Assembly (NCBI GenBank): GCA_013398295.1
Contig: VZSF01002053.1
Location: 63,871-127,870 of the forward strand
DNA: 64,000 nt
Direction: 5' to 3'
Source of the DNA: Chionis minor
Taxonomy: Eukaryota > Chordata > Aves > Charadriiformes > Chionididae
Part shown: positions 52,701 to 64,000 of the stretch, piece after piece
How the letters are laid out: the number at the start of each line of letters is the position of its first letter
Position numbering within the stretch: position 1 is the first letter of the stretch
The notes under the pieces: generated by a model
Told to the model about the DNA's origin: nothing
The model's database searches: none
Seen by the model: only the letters and a program-made list of their open reading frames with translations
Made by a program: the position numbers and the translations under genes

Positions 52701-54882
52701 CTTGTTTGTCAGTTCAACAAAATCTTGTGGTACTGCAAGATATAATTTATTCATAAGGCTTGAAGGAAATAAGCTGCAGGACTCGAAACAGCTTTGTCCA
52801 GGAATTGTGAAGTTACATGACACTGGTGATGTTTGACTGATTAGAATAATATCACAAAACAGGAAAGAAGCTCAGCTAGAAATACAGTCAAATTGAAGGA
52901 GAGCTGCAGTGTCTCATGGGAATTGCAGCTTGGTGTTAGAGTAACTGCTGCTTAGATGGCAAAATAATTGAAGATTGGGGGGAGGAGGGGAAAGCTCTGC
53001 AGATGGCTGCTGGGTGTGCTCTGAGATCCTGGAAGAAGATACAAAAATCAAGAGCATATGGCATCAGAGAGTAGGCAAATGATGCCGGCTTGGTGCCAGG
53101 CAACTTTTTAATACAGGCCTCATGTATATCTGAAACTGCAGAAACAAGCAAAATTAGGAAGCCTGAATTATGAGCATAAAAGCAAAATAAATACCTTACT
53201 GTTAACTGTGAATTTCTTTTCCTAATAAATGACTTCTGCATAGCAATAAGAATGTTTTTTGGCACAAGTGTTGAAATATATCTGTGCGTATTTGCTGTAA
53301 GAGCAATGAGGGCAGCGAACAAACAGATAAGCACAGGGAGCACACGAGGTATGTGACGGATCTCAAAGGTTCCATTTGGCGATGTTGGCAATTTATATTT
53401 CTTTGTTTGGCTTCTCTGTCCTAATCAGATGAAATCTGATGAGAGCTGGCTGTATCTTTGCAGGAAAACCATGCCTGTCTTGTGAATCTCTTGTTCAAGC
53501 GTACCAGAGGACAGTCTGATCTGCAGGGAGCCTTCCTACAAAAAAACCTGCAACTGCTCCTGGAATTTTCTGATATTCTTCTTTCAACACGTGAAACTTC
53601 TGCTCTGGCTACATAATTCTGTTTTAAGAGCTGGAATCCTTGGCTATGCCTGCATAAAAGCTCTCTAAACCTCTGCTTTTTTAAAAATAAGCCACTCACA
53701 TCCTACCAGTGCATCACTTTCGTGGGTTTTAGCGCTATAAGAAAGACAAAACGGGGCGCACCCCAACGCTCATGGTTACGTGGGCTGGTGTTCCCACGAG
53801 CAGAGAGACTGGATGTGGCCAATGGAGTAGCGCTGGGTTTGTGTGAGTAATGATGTGGCTCTGCTCTTGGGTTTACTGCAAGGGCACCTTTACCTCACAA
53901 AATATGTCCTATGCTACAGGATAAACTGAGCCCATTCACTGGCAATTTGTCTAGGACTTGTTGATGTTTACAACCTTGGGATTTGCACTGTTGAAGGCCT
54001 GCAAAATCCCAGACAAATGATCAGACTCCTCTCTCTGCGTGGACAATTCTTTCTGTTGAAAAAGAGGATAAATCAGTCAAATGTATTGGATGCCTTTTTT
54101 TAGAAAAATGGTTTGGTCTGCACATTTCTGAATGACCCAAGCTTATTCTCGTGCTACCAAGCTTACTGACAGAGGACATGAAAATGCTCTGCCATGGCTC
54201 TACATGCAGATGGACAGTGGGCAGGAATACAATTTTTTTTCTCCAATTTCTACTATGACTCTTTCTTAGCTTGCCTTGTTAGCTGTTCATGGACCCTGGT
54301 TTTAGTAGTGAAGGTGCAAGTGTGACATGCTAGGGTGAGCAAAGGGACCTTCAATTCAGCAAGTCATTTAAAAAAACTATGTGAGGATTTATTTTAATAT
54401 ATGTTAAAATGCAATGCTAATTGGTTTTTTTTTTAAAAAAGATTAGACTTCCCAGTTAATTTTTTTCATCTGTAAGCTTTCTCCAGATCCTGTTGATATT
54501 TTTGATAGAAAACAAAAAATATTTTGGTTCTGAGTTAGGTTCATTTTGTATATGCTGCTGCATTGCCTGTTTGGTATTTCAGCTGCCTCCTTTATGTATT
54601 GTTCTTTGTGGAAAGGACATTTTGCTGGGATCCTATTCACGGCCCTCTGAAGTGCTGCATTCCGGCATCCACTCTTTTTTTAAGAAGGAGGAAGACCCAT
54701 AAAGGGTAAATGGTCCCCCCAAGAAGTGCAGTCTGTCAAAGTAAATGGGAGCACAGAATTCCTGAATCAAAACATATGTTTCTTAGCCCAAATATGGAAG
54801 TGTTTTAACCTTTTCTTCTTGAAAATGGAATCTTCCTATGTGAAGCAATCGTTTTTTGGATGTATATGTGGATGCAATTCTG
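46717..54882. other. Non-coding stretch; one long but unsupported open frame
   Basis: This includes a short AT-rich tandem repeat at 47434-47466, an A13 run near 50763 and no recognisable repeat family. On the minus strand a frame of 151 codons is open at 52936-53391. It resembles nothing I know and lacks splice signals that stand out, so I leave it uncalled. Confidence 0.5.
47434..47466 (+). repeat. AT-rich two-unit tandem repeat with dyad
   Basis: AATTAAATTTCAATTTG (47434-47450) is followed directly by AATTAAATTCAAATTG (47451-47466), a near-copy. Within it, 47445-47453 and 47457-47465 form 9-base inverted arms around TAA. This looks like a local slippage duplication. Confidence 0.6.
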
Positions 54883-54978
54883 TGCTGCCTTCTACCAAAA
54901 AAAGTAATTTCCTTCTATATGACAATTCCGTGCTGCTTCCACCTGATGAAGTAATTTCCTTCTATATGGCAGAAAGCT
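54883..54978 (+). repeat. Two-unit tandem duplication, about 48 bp per unit
   Basis: Unit 1 (54883-54930) begins TGCTGCCTTCTACC and unit 2 (from 54931) begins TGCTGCTTCCACC. Both then carry the identical segment AAGTAATTTCCTTCTATATG, followed by ACA in unit 1 and GCA in unit 2. One base of length difference and a handful of substitutions separate them. It is a short duplication of unique sequence, not a microsatellite, and lies about 250 bases beyond the stop codon of the candidate exon on the other strand. Confidence 0.85.
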
Positions 54979-55136
54979 CCCATGCAGCAGTGGTGGCATT
55001 TCACAGTTGTAAAGGTTGATGCAAGATGCAAAAATGGGAAGTATCAGACCTGATATGTCAAAGCCATCAGCTAAAAATGACCTTCTCCCGATGTAACACT
55101 TGCTATCATTTCAAAGACTTCCTGTCCTGGTGGAAA

Positions 55137-55142
55137 TTTATT
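55137..55142 (-). other. Candidate poly(A) signal AATAAA
   Basis: TTTATT on the plus strand reads AATAAA on the minus strand, 92 bases past the stop codon of the candidate terminal exon. A T15 run lies between the two (55148-55162). The hexamer is common by chance in AT-rich DNA, so its value depends on the exon being real. No poly(A) tract follows it, which argues against the exon being a retrocopy ending at this signal. Confidence 0.3.
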
Positions 55143-55234
55143 GTGACAAAAAAAAAAAAAAAGACAAACTCCTTCGAAAAGGCATATCTGGAGAGCTGCT
55201 AAGCACACAGACCTTAATGGCTGTTCCACCTGAG

Positions 55235-55662
55235 TTATGCTTTCTCTCTGGAGAGCAATGCTGAAGAAGGCCAACCATCTCCCAGTTGTACCATTTTTTG
55301 ATAAGGCTCTGAAGTGTATTCTTGTTTCTCATCATCATCTAGCACCAAAAGGTCACAGAAAGTACATGGTCCTTTTGGTATTTTAGACAGAGATTTGCTG
55401 TCAGGTTTTTCAAAACAACCACCACCATCCTGTTTTGGAGCTGCTGTTGCACGCACTGAATTAAGCAGCTGTCTCAAAGGGAAAAACATATCTGGAATAA
55501 GGATGCAGGAACTAGCGATTAGGTGTGCTTTGACAAGAACCCTGTTCTTGGGATTCTTACTAAAGAATTTTTTGAAAACTGCTTGACTAGCCAAGAATTC
55601 CTCCTGCAGAGACATGTAAAGGAGCCCATGGAGAGGGGGATAAATCATTGCTCTACAAGCGG
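55235..55662 (-). CDS. Candidate 3'-terminal exon, protein not recognised
   Basis: On the minus strand a strong acceptor (pyrimidine-rich 'catcctttcattttcag') ends at 55663. The 428 bases after it hold two bases of a split codon, 141 codons and a stop at 55235-55237. The fragment starts ACRAMIYPPLHGLLYMSLQE. Residues 1-70 look like a globular helical domain with regularly spaced hydrophobics (FLASQAVFKKFF, then VLVKAHLIASSCILIPDMFFPLRQLL). Residues 75-141 are more polar, with a C-T-F-C pair at 99-102 and an acidic DDDE at 108-111. There is no transmembrane-length segment. The frame stays open upstream to 55876, longer than any other frame not derived from CR1. An alternative acceptor ending at 55814 would give a 579-base exon in the same frame. 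I do not recognise the family; upstream exons are not convincingly found. A chance open frame or an old pseudogene remain possible. Confidence 0.5.
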
Positions 55663-57145
55663 CTGAAAATGAAAGGATGATCTCTTTACTTTGCCTTACT
55701 GAGGTTCTTCCTCTGTGTATGCAAACTTTTGATAAAGGAAAAGTATGTTTTCTGTTGAACCAAATACACATCATCAGTGTTCCAGGTAGGAAAGTAACAC
55801 ATTTTTCAGCTATCTGTAGGAAAGCTATCTTGATTTTTTTAATTTTTTTTTTTTTCACATGGTCATACCATTTCATTACTCTGTTCTGCTGCTTCTCTTT
55901 CCTTGTTTACTAGAAGTGGAAGGATTATTCACTAAAAAACAGTGAGCAAGAACTGGAAGGTCTATCTTTATAATTACTTTGCATTAATTTAGTAATCACA
56001 GCAGCCAGACAGAATGATAACATTTGAAAGGCAGTGATCCCCATGAGAGGGGAAATATGCTGAATTGTGGGCTGCCAGTGATGAGGAACCAGTAATACCG
56101 ATGCAGGCACCTGGATGTGCATCCTCTGGGGAAACTGCATCCAGAACTTGTGATTACAGGTTTGTGCTCTATGTCCTGAGCACATCCATAGCACTTCTCA
56201 CCTGCTTCCCCTGAGAGCAGCGTGGCTGGTAGCTGCAATCATAAGATGACCTTCACTTTGTGATGTTCTTCCTGAAGACTAAGGCCTCTGGGGAACAAGG
56301 TGCTGCTGTGCCTTTCTCTGCTTTTCACTGCGATGTCTGTAATGCTCATACAGCGCTGCATCATGTGGGGGGGGAAACTTTGTGAGGAAGAAAATCTATT
56401 TAGAATCAAAGTGGGAACTACAGGTTTGCTTCACACTTGAGGATATCTTTTCTTATGTATAATTTCCTTCTTGGTTTTACTCCAAGGCACTTAAATGCCT
56501 CACAGTGAGTTAACCTAGGCAATTTGTTAATTATATTTGGAAAAAAAAAAATCCCTTCTGTGGTTTATTTGTTCACAAAATATTCATGTGATGACCTATA
56601 TGGGTTCAACAGATCTGGCTATTCATTTTCTACTAGCATGGCAGAAATAGTTGCAAAAACTAGGAAAATGAACGCTCTGGTTAAATATTGAATTTTCTGA
56701 AGAAAGAGGAGGTCTCCTCCTCTGTGTGGGTGAGCAAATGTTTCCAAGCCATTCCATGTTTGATCCAGTAGTACCGAAGGACTGTGTGTTATTGTGGGCC
56801 AGAATTAAAAATTGGGAAAGACAAATGATATTCCATTTTTTTGGGACTAAATGCCTTTTCTAAAAGTGATCTCTAACGCTCTCTTTCTGCACTATTTCAA
56901 GACCTTCTCAAATTAATATCTGGTGTATAGAAGAGACTTAATTACTGAAGGATAATTCAGTAATGATTCAATAAACGACCCATTCCATGAGAGGGTGAAG
57001 TTCAACGTGGTTAAAGGTCTTGGGTTTTTTAATGGACAAATATCACTTCAGGTTTGCTTCATGCAAACGAAAAATCACCAACAAATTAATGTCAGTAAGG
57101 CCTAATCTATGGATTTTCTCCATCTGTTAAGCAAGCTACAGTTTA

Positions 57146-57174
57146 TATATATAAGCTTATATATACACACACAC
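57146..57174 (+). repeat. AT palindrome joined to CA repeat
   Basis: 57146-57165 is a perfect 20-base palindrome centred on AAGCTT with TATATAT-type arms, running straight into an ACACACAC tract to 57174. Alternating purine-pyrimidine DNA of this kind can extrude a cruciform or vary in length between individuals. Confidence 0.75.
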
Positions 57175-60100
57175 GAAATGGAAACACAAAGTCCTGTTCC
57201 TTTTATTTATGAGGTGCAGCTCTTCTTGATGAAATCCCAGCCTGTCTCAGACCATGCACTTTCTCTTGGAGGTACGTATTGTCAGACACTGTGTCCTTTT
57301 GCAGAGCATTGAGTCCCCAGATGCTTGGATGATTAATGTCCATGGATTATAATCTATATTTCTTGGGTTCTGACATATACACTTATAACAATGATATAAA
57401 AGGTAATCATGGGTCTCGCGGGACGTCTGTTAGTTGCAAAATGTAGTGAAACCTAATATTGCTACTAAATTGGGATAAATTCATTTAGGCAGTAGGCCTG
57501 GTTTCTTGCATTTCCTTCCATGTGAGTCCTGAAGATGCCGGCCCTTTCTCCTGTAGGAGGCTGCGGTAGGGATGGGACTTCCTTAGGCACATTGGTTGTG
57601 TTAGTTCCAGTTTTGTTCAGCATTTGAACGAGTGGTGGAGTTGGCTGTGCACAGAGTGCTACAGGCTGCACCATCTTCAACAGCCTGATCATAAACTTGC
57701 AGCAATGTCCTCCTCGCTAGAAGCCCTCTGAGGGCTCTGGTAATAGAGACATGGGTTGTCCTTGAGAGCGAATACTCTTTGAAGCCACATGGTCAGGAAA
57801 GATGAGAAGGGGACACCAGGGGCCACAACTGTGGGAAAGGCAAGTCTTTGGTGTCCAGGGCACTGTTTGTGAAAATTATTAACTGCAACTCTTCCTGTGC
57901 CAAAGTCATCTCGTGGAAAGGAACAGGTCTGTCAAAAAATAAAGTTGGGCCTTTCGATCTCATTTGCTTAGTCAGAAGAGAGAAATCTCGGCTTCCCCTT
58001 TATGCTGTTGTGATCATCAAAAATTACCGTTGCAGGTCTCAGTCCTTTGTATACTTTTCATTCATTCAGAGTTGCATCTTTTACAGCTTTCAGCTGTATG
58101 TTATTCACTGGTTTGAATACATTTAGCACCCTCCATGTTCACTCTTGAGAACGAACCTTTTCAGAATAATTACTCCCACTCATCTCCAGAGCAATCAATA
58201 CAGTGAATAAACCTAGAGGCAGCCAGTGGTTTATTTCATTCGCATTTTCTAGAAAATATTTTGAAAGTAAAATGAATGGACATAAATGTCGGACTTGTTA
58301 ATGAAGTGCTGGTGTGGCAAGGCAACAGAGACTTTCCTTTTGAAGTTGTGCGTGGCTTATATCAATACAAAAAAAAAAAAAGAGGATGTTTTGCACGTGA
58401 GTTGTAGCTAAGCTTTGTTCATCTTTAAGACTGTGGAAAGAGGAGACATGGCAGCCTAAGGTCTTTGCTACTCTTCCTATGCCAGGCATAACGTCTCAAA
58501 ATGATGATCAAAGAACGCTTTCTGCTTTTCACCTGAAATAAATTGGATTGCTGAATCATGGTTGACATGGAAATTTTATCTTACTGCTTTCCCTACTCTG
58601 ATGCTATATGGAGAACTTTTTTCTGCCTGGGAAGGCTTTTCATCGCCAATAAATAGGTGGAAAAGAAAGAAAGTAAAAAGAAAAAGAACATGCTGTGAAG
58701 GAGGAAAGCTCCTTTCGAAATTACCCCTCTCTTTTTCCGTGCAGGAGAGTTTGGTGCAGTTTGGTTGCTGAAATATGCCAGCTAAACTAAATCAGATGAA
58801 TTATTAATGCTTTGCAGGCTGCGTCTCTCAATTGGCTGAGGAGTGGCAGGCTTCAGTGGGGCGTATGTAACTTCAGTTCTCAACATTAAAAATAGACTTC
58901 AGGCCTCAGAGGAATGGGAAGCTTAACAGACTATTTTTCTCAGCACAGTTTTAGTTCTATTATGTGTTATTTTGTCAGAGTGGATAGGGTGGATTGTTAT
59001 TTTGGACGTAGTGGGTGATCTGTCTGAAAAACCACTTCTGTTTCCTTTCTATATGTCACAAGCTGCTTCAAATTAGAAGCCCCATATTTCCCTTATTTCA
59101 TCTTCAAACAGAAGAAAATAAATAGGACGTATATGGCTGTTTTGCAGGTTCAGTTGCAGACTATCATGCTTCCACCAAGCAACCATATTTCCTAGTAGGA
59201 GGATTTGCACTTCATTAATAACTCAAGGTCAAAGCAGTTGAAAATCAGTCTTAATATTTTTTAATTAATTTTTCTCAGTGTTGCTCTTTAACTACCTTAA
59301 TTAATTTGAACAAAATAACTCTTACCCTAATGTTTTGAAGCCACTCTGCTGCACCCCCATGCCAAAGGGTTTGCTGTCAGCAAGTGTCCTGCTGCATCGG
59401 TGCATGGACGCCCCATTTTTGTTGTAATGCTTCCTCAGAGCCCTGTGATTCCTGAAAACCAACTGCCTAAATCCAGAGTCAGATGGAATAGTGCTCTTCC
59501 AGAGCCTCTATAAGTGTTCAAAAGTCTTAAATGCAGAGTTTATTTACTGGGGCTCTCTCCTGCAGAGGTTAAATGCTTGCTTACACCCTTGCTGCCTTAC
59601 TTTTGACCAAATTAGGTTCACTTGCAGCTTCTGGGCCTTGCATCTCCCATGGCTTTTTGACCTCCAAGCAAATAAGATTAAGGAAAGTATGGCCTGATGT
59701 TGACCATGTCACTTGCGCTACCCAAATACTATTAACCAAAGGACCATTTATGTGTTGTGTGTAGGTCTGCATTTAGCCTTTAGCCCTAATTGTGCATTTG
59801 AAGTCCCAGCCCTGGACGGTGGCCCTTTTGGCTCCATATTTCAAGATGTGCTCATCCTGCTGGACTGTTGTGTTTTAGGAACCTTGGATTCAGATCTTTA
59901 TATAGTTGGGAAAACATTGGCTTAAGTCAATCTAAGGATTTGATGCTACTGGAACAAGCAATTCCAGTTCCTCCCTCCTGGCTCTGCTCTCCAATTCTAT
60001 CTCCTGAATTGTCTTAACGCTCCTGTGAACACCCTGAGCTATAAATGAACCCTGAGAATTTGCATGCTTATACCCTGGTCTGAGTGTGCTCCAGCCCCTG

Positions 60101-61218
60101 GCTCTGACTCAGGTTGTACCTGTGAACACACTTGAAGACAATGTACTGAAGATGTTAATTACAGAGTTACAGATACTGTTTCCCTCTAGCAACAGCCCAT
60201 TTCCTTTTAAATTACAGAAGCACTAATAATCCATGTATTCTGTTTTGCTTAGAATAGTTTATTTTCTAATGTTAGGTTTTAGATTAGTAAGAAACATAGG
60301 TGTCCCTGTCTGTCTCATCACAGTGGAAAACACAAATGATAACATTAAATCTCAATATAGTTTTCAGGCGGATAAAACAGGGTTACTCTGACCACCCCTC
60401 TTTTATTAATTTCTAAGCACTTTGTACACCAATAACATTCTGCAGTGGGATTAGGTGAAGGTGAAAAATGATGATTAATGGGTTGTGCAATGTGATAGTA
60501 TTAAATACTGACCTTTAGCATCTGACATACAGTACACGAGGTTTTGGTACTGGCAGTAGATAGCTCTATTGTCCAGCATTTAATTTTTAAAAGACAAAGG
60601 AAGTAAATAAAAGCAATCAAATGTAGGACAGTGTTATCAGAGGTTATAAATTGCTACCTCCTTGGGCAAATGCAGTATGTGTTTTCTCTCATAATGTTAC
60701 AGCTCTTGGAGATTCCTGCATTACACAATGGCAACAGGGGTTTATATTAACAAAGTAAAATCAGTTATTGCTCTGAATGAATTTTCTTTGGATGCAGAAT
60801 GTTAGGAATCACATTTTCTCTTTAACTGATAGCTATTGCGATCTCTCCCTCAATAGGTGATCGTTATTTATATTGCTATTTTTGTTGGAGAAATGTAAGG
60901 TTTTTTACAGCATGTAAAACAGACCTATTATTGTATAGAATCAGATTTAATCTTTATTTCAGTTACTATTTCAAATGTTTTTTGTGGAACCAATATTAAG
61001 GGCCAACATTTGTCAAGTTCTTTACTGAGTATCACTTCTTAGACTAAGGATTTTGCTATCAGGATCAGGATGTGGTATAAATAAATTTATACATATTTTC
61101 TGTGTTTCCATAAGGATGTGATAATGGGTTCGGCAAAGCCAATGGATAGTACTTTCTGGTTATTCTGCATGGCATCTTTCACTTAAGATTTGTTGCATGG
61201 AGGATACAGTGGGTATTT

Positions 61219-61243
61219 TTATATATATGTGTGTGTGTGTGTG
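61219..61243 (+). repeat. (AT)n(GT)n dinucleotide microsatellite
   Basis: About four AT units are followed by about seven to eight GT units. It is likely polymorphic in length. The minus-strand open frame ending HTHTYI here is made partly by this repeat. Confidence 0.85.
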
Positions 61244-64000
61244 AATAAAAATAAATGTTTGGAAATTTGTGCTGTTGGCAGTTTAAGTAAGTGCTTGGGT
61301 CTGTAGAATTTGTGTGTGATGGGAAAGATATTGACCTTGTGTGAGATCAAATTACGTAAGATCAGATTGGACCTATATATTTTTAAATGCTCTTTTTTAG
61401 TGCACAGGTGGCTTGTATTTTCTCTCACGCTCAAGGCGCTGGTTTTGAACTCATTGCTTCCACTTGATGGCAGAGAAAATCTCAGTTTGTCTTGCCTTAA
61501 ATGTGTTTTATTCCTTTCATTCCAAGACACTAAGAATTATAGAGATTAATAGGAAAATTTCCTGACTTGTGCAGTTGGGTGCTATTGCCAGAGCCTTGCC
61601 CTTCTCCCACTGCTGTGCATCATCTCTTGCAGGTTTTGTGACATCTGGTGGCTGACATATTTTGAGACATTTCATAATTCCACATGAATCATTTTATTTG
61701 CTTCCTTATTGTTTTGAATTTACCATCTTGTCAGATATGCTAACATTTAAGCTGTCTTTCAATTTACACTATTAAGCCATAAAGAAAACAACCAAATACA
61801 GCAACTAAAAGTGGATTGTCTTTATTTTCAGCTTCTGTGTTTTGCTGATATATTAGCTTGCAAGCTATTCCAGTCAAGACATGACTTTTTTCTTTCTCTG
61901 TGCTTATTAAATGCAACAAATAATAGATGTTCATGAACCCCCAAAGATAACTCTAACACTAGTAATTCTTTTTTAAATGAATAAAAAACTTTGTTCTAAA
62001 CGAAGAGATACTGGTAACAGGAATTACATTCTGCACATGAGGAAGCTTTGAATCAGGCAGATCAAATGCCTGAAACTATAGTGGTAACTGGTCTTGCACC
62101 AAATAAGGAGAACTTTGTTAAAAATTAGAAAACAACTTATCTCTTTCCAATTCCTGCATCTTTATTTTCATCTCCACCTCCCACCTTTGTTCTCTCTGAA
62201 TTTCAAGGCTTCACATCTGGTCTTGTGTTAGTTGCTCCTAAAAAATCGCTCGTTATTGATGGAATCGCAAATCTTGTAATCTGCCATGGCTGCAAATTAA
62301 ATTACAGCTGATTTTTGCTGTTATAGATTTGTGTTACAGAAATAAGTGTTTCCCTCTGATTTTATTCTCTCTCTTCAAAACAAAGTATGGATTAGTTCTT
62401 GCAGAAGCACATTTCAACTGCACAATGCTATGGAATCATTTTACATTCACATTTTTTCTTCTAGAGGAAAAACATCTTCAAAGTAAAGCTGCAGAGATGA
62501 TTTGGAAAGGGATATAACAACTGAGTCACCTACAGCAGGTAATGTACAAAGAGAACAGCCACTTACTCCATAGCACGGGCTGCGTTCAGGTTTGTGGAAT
62601 GTATTTTGGGGATGGCTGTGAAGATTGGACCCTGGTTGTTCTCGCGTGCACTGTGGGTAGCTGCACCGTTCGGTTCTCCGTGTACACAGACTTCAAGACT
62701 GCACCTCTACTCTGCAGTCCATCTCTATGAACCCTAACTGTCCCCGGATGGTGGCCAAGGGCGATTGTATGTATCTATATATTCAAAATATCCCTCAAAT
62801 ATTAGCCTGGGCAAGTGGCAGTTCCACTGTGCATTTTTACACGTACAAAATGTGTATGGGATGACATAGTTTTCATCCAAGTTGGTGCTTTCTCAGCCCT
62901 GCTGAGATTCCAGGGCAATTTCTCATCAAAGTGTAAAATGCTAGCATGAAGACTGCAGGTAGATATCACGGGGACTAGTTTAAAGTCTAGAATCAAAGTA
63001 AGAGGCAGCTAAAGCCATGTGTTTTATAATTAGGTGGTGCAACAAGACTTTTAATTTGTCACATGTTAATTTAGGTCTCAATGAACAACTGTCCTGTGGT
63101 TGTGTTCCTCTGGGTTTGTGTTTGTTTCTTTACATTGTCTTCATTGTGGTAAAAGTTTCTTTAAAGAGTTTCCTTTATTTTTATGATTTCATGTACTCGG
63201 CTGTCTTCTGTTAGGGTTTGTGTTCCAAGTGAGATGTTTAGAGACAAATCGATATTAGAATATGTATTTGAACTTTGGGGTCTGAGATAAGAAGAACTCA
63301 CGGCCTGATTAGTAGTAGTTTTGTAAAATCAAAACCTGACACTGGTTTTACTTGTTACTAATATTGATCTGTGGAAGCTTTTGATTCTTTCCAAGCTGTG
63401 ACCAGTAGTTTGTGAGCTGTTTGTGGTCTGATAGTGGTTACTCACACTATGTTTTCTATCACCATTTTCAGTTTTTGAAACTCAGGGAATTTGTGTACCA
63501 CTGTTAATACAAACTTTGACCATGATTTTTTTGTTTTCTCTACAAGAATTTTTGTTGATAAATATATTACCTACCTCACTTATTTGGTGTATATAATATA
63601 TATTCCCTAAGTAGCTGTTTTGATCTTTGCCTTTCATCTCTATTGATTGATACAAAACAAGATGTAAGCTTTTCAAGTGAGCCTGAAGGTGTATGAAGGA
63701 ATAATCACTGGTAAAGGGATTGATCATTGCAGCGATAGCAAGAATTCATTTCTCGGATGGGAAAGGCACTACCGAGGTCAGTTAGGAGGAGTTTGTTGCA
63801 GCGCACTAACTGCAGAGGGCAAGTTTGTACCATGCTATTTTGAGGAGGCCTCTCAGCGAACTTCTTATTTCTTACTAGAGGATCAGCAAAAAATTGTTTT
63901 AGCTAAAATTACTAGCAAGTAGCTCGTAATTTTGCTGCTTGTGCCCCTGAAATGCTGTGGAGTTGCTTCAGCCCACAAATGCAGACTTCTATTTTGAAGA

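Larger units (their letters stand above)
55663..64000. other. Non-coding stretch, possibly intronic
   Basis: If the exon at 55235-55662 is real, this lies upstream of it and would be intron of a minus-strand gene. I find no other exon I would defend. Simple sequence includes a palindrome at 57146-57165 and an AT/GT microsatellite at 61219-61243. A GC-richer patch near 62570-62760 contains several CpG but no clear exon. Confidence 0.45.

Noticed and set aside
52936..53391. 151-codon open frame on the minus strand
   Set aside because: It has no recognisable domain, no clear paired splice sites and no repeat origin I can see. A frame this long is uncommon but possible by chance in 64 kb over six frames. 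A protein search would decide.
60413..60490. Weak MIR-like pattern around 'aagcactttgtaca'
   Set aside because: Only a few bases fit; too short and diverged to call.

Overview
The window looks like bird nuclear DNA, non-coding over nearly its whole length. The evidence is the interspersed repeats. Five fragments of the CR1 non-LTR retrotransposon are recognisable, and three of them end in the CR1 3' terminal ATTCTATG repeat. All are 5'-truncated, as is usual for avian CR1. The sequence is AT-rich, carries many short homopolymer tracts, and has no bacterial-style operons, no CpG island I can define, and no rRNA, tRNA, CRISPR or phage genes. I cannot name the species, chromosome or neighbouring genes.

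Layout. 1-3.36 kb: nothing recognisable. 3.36-3.90 kb: first CR1 (+). 3.9-20.6 kb: non-coding, with low-complexity tracts, a short hairpin at 5.58 kb and a G-quadruplex motif at 12.35 kb. 20.6-28.4 kb: the most unusual non-coding part. Two RFX X-box-like motifs lie at 20.64-20.70 kb. A ~200 bp sequence at 21.57-21.77 kb recurs, diverged but collinear, at 28.23-28.43 kb, and both copies share an identical core that matches the X-box consensus. A weak MIR-like remnant lies at 22.05 kb. 33.58-34.22 kb: the longest CR1 (+), with a decayed end of the CR1 reverse-transcriptase ORF. 37.35-37.45 kb: MIR-like remnant. 38.43-38.93 kb: CR1 (-). 39.66-40.04 kb: an older, more diverged CR1 (+). 46.28-46.72 kb: fifth CR1 (+). 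54.88-54.98 kb: a two-unit tandem duplication. 55.24-55.66 kb on the minus strand: the only convincing candidate for host protein-coding sequence, an apparent 3'-terminal exon with a good splice acceptor, 141 codons, a stop and a nearby AATAAA. 55.7-64 kb: non-coding, possibly intron of that gene.

If the candidate exon is real, the gene is transcribed right to left. The part above about 55.7 kb would then be intronic, and the part below about 55.1 kb would be 3' flanking sequence holding the CR1 copies and the duplicated X-box element. I do not recognise the protein. Most other open frames are chance frames or CR1-derived.
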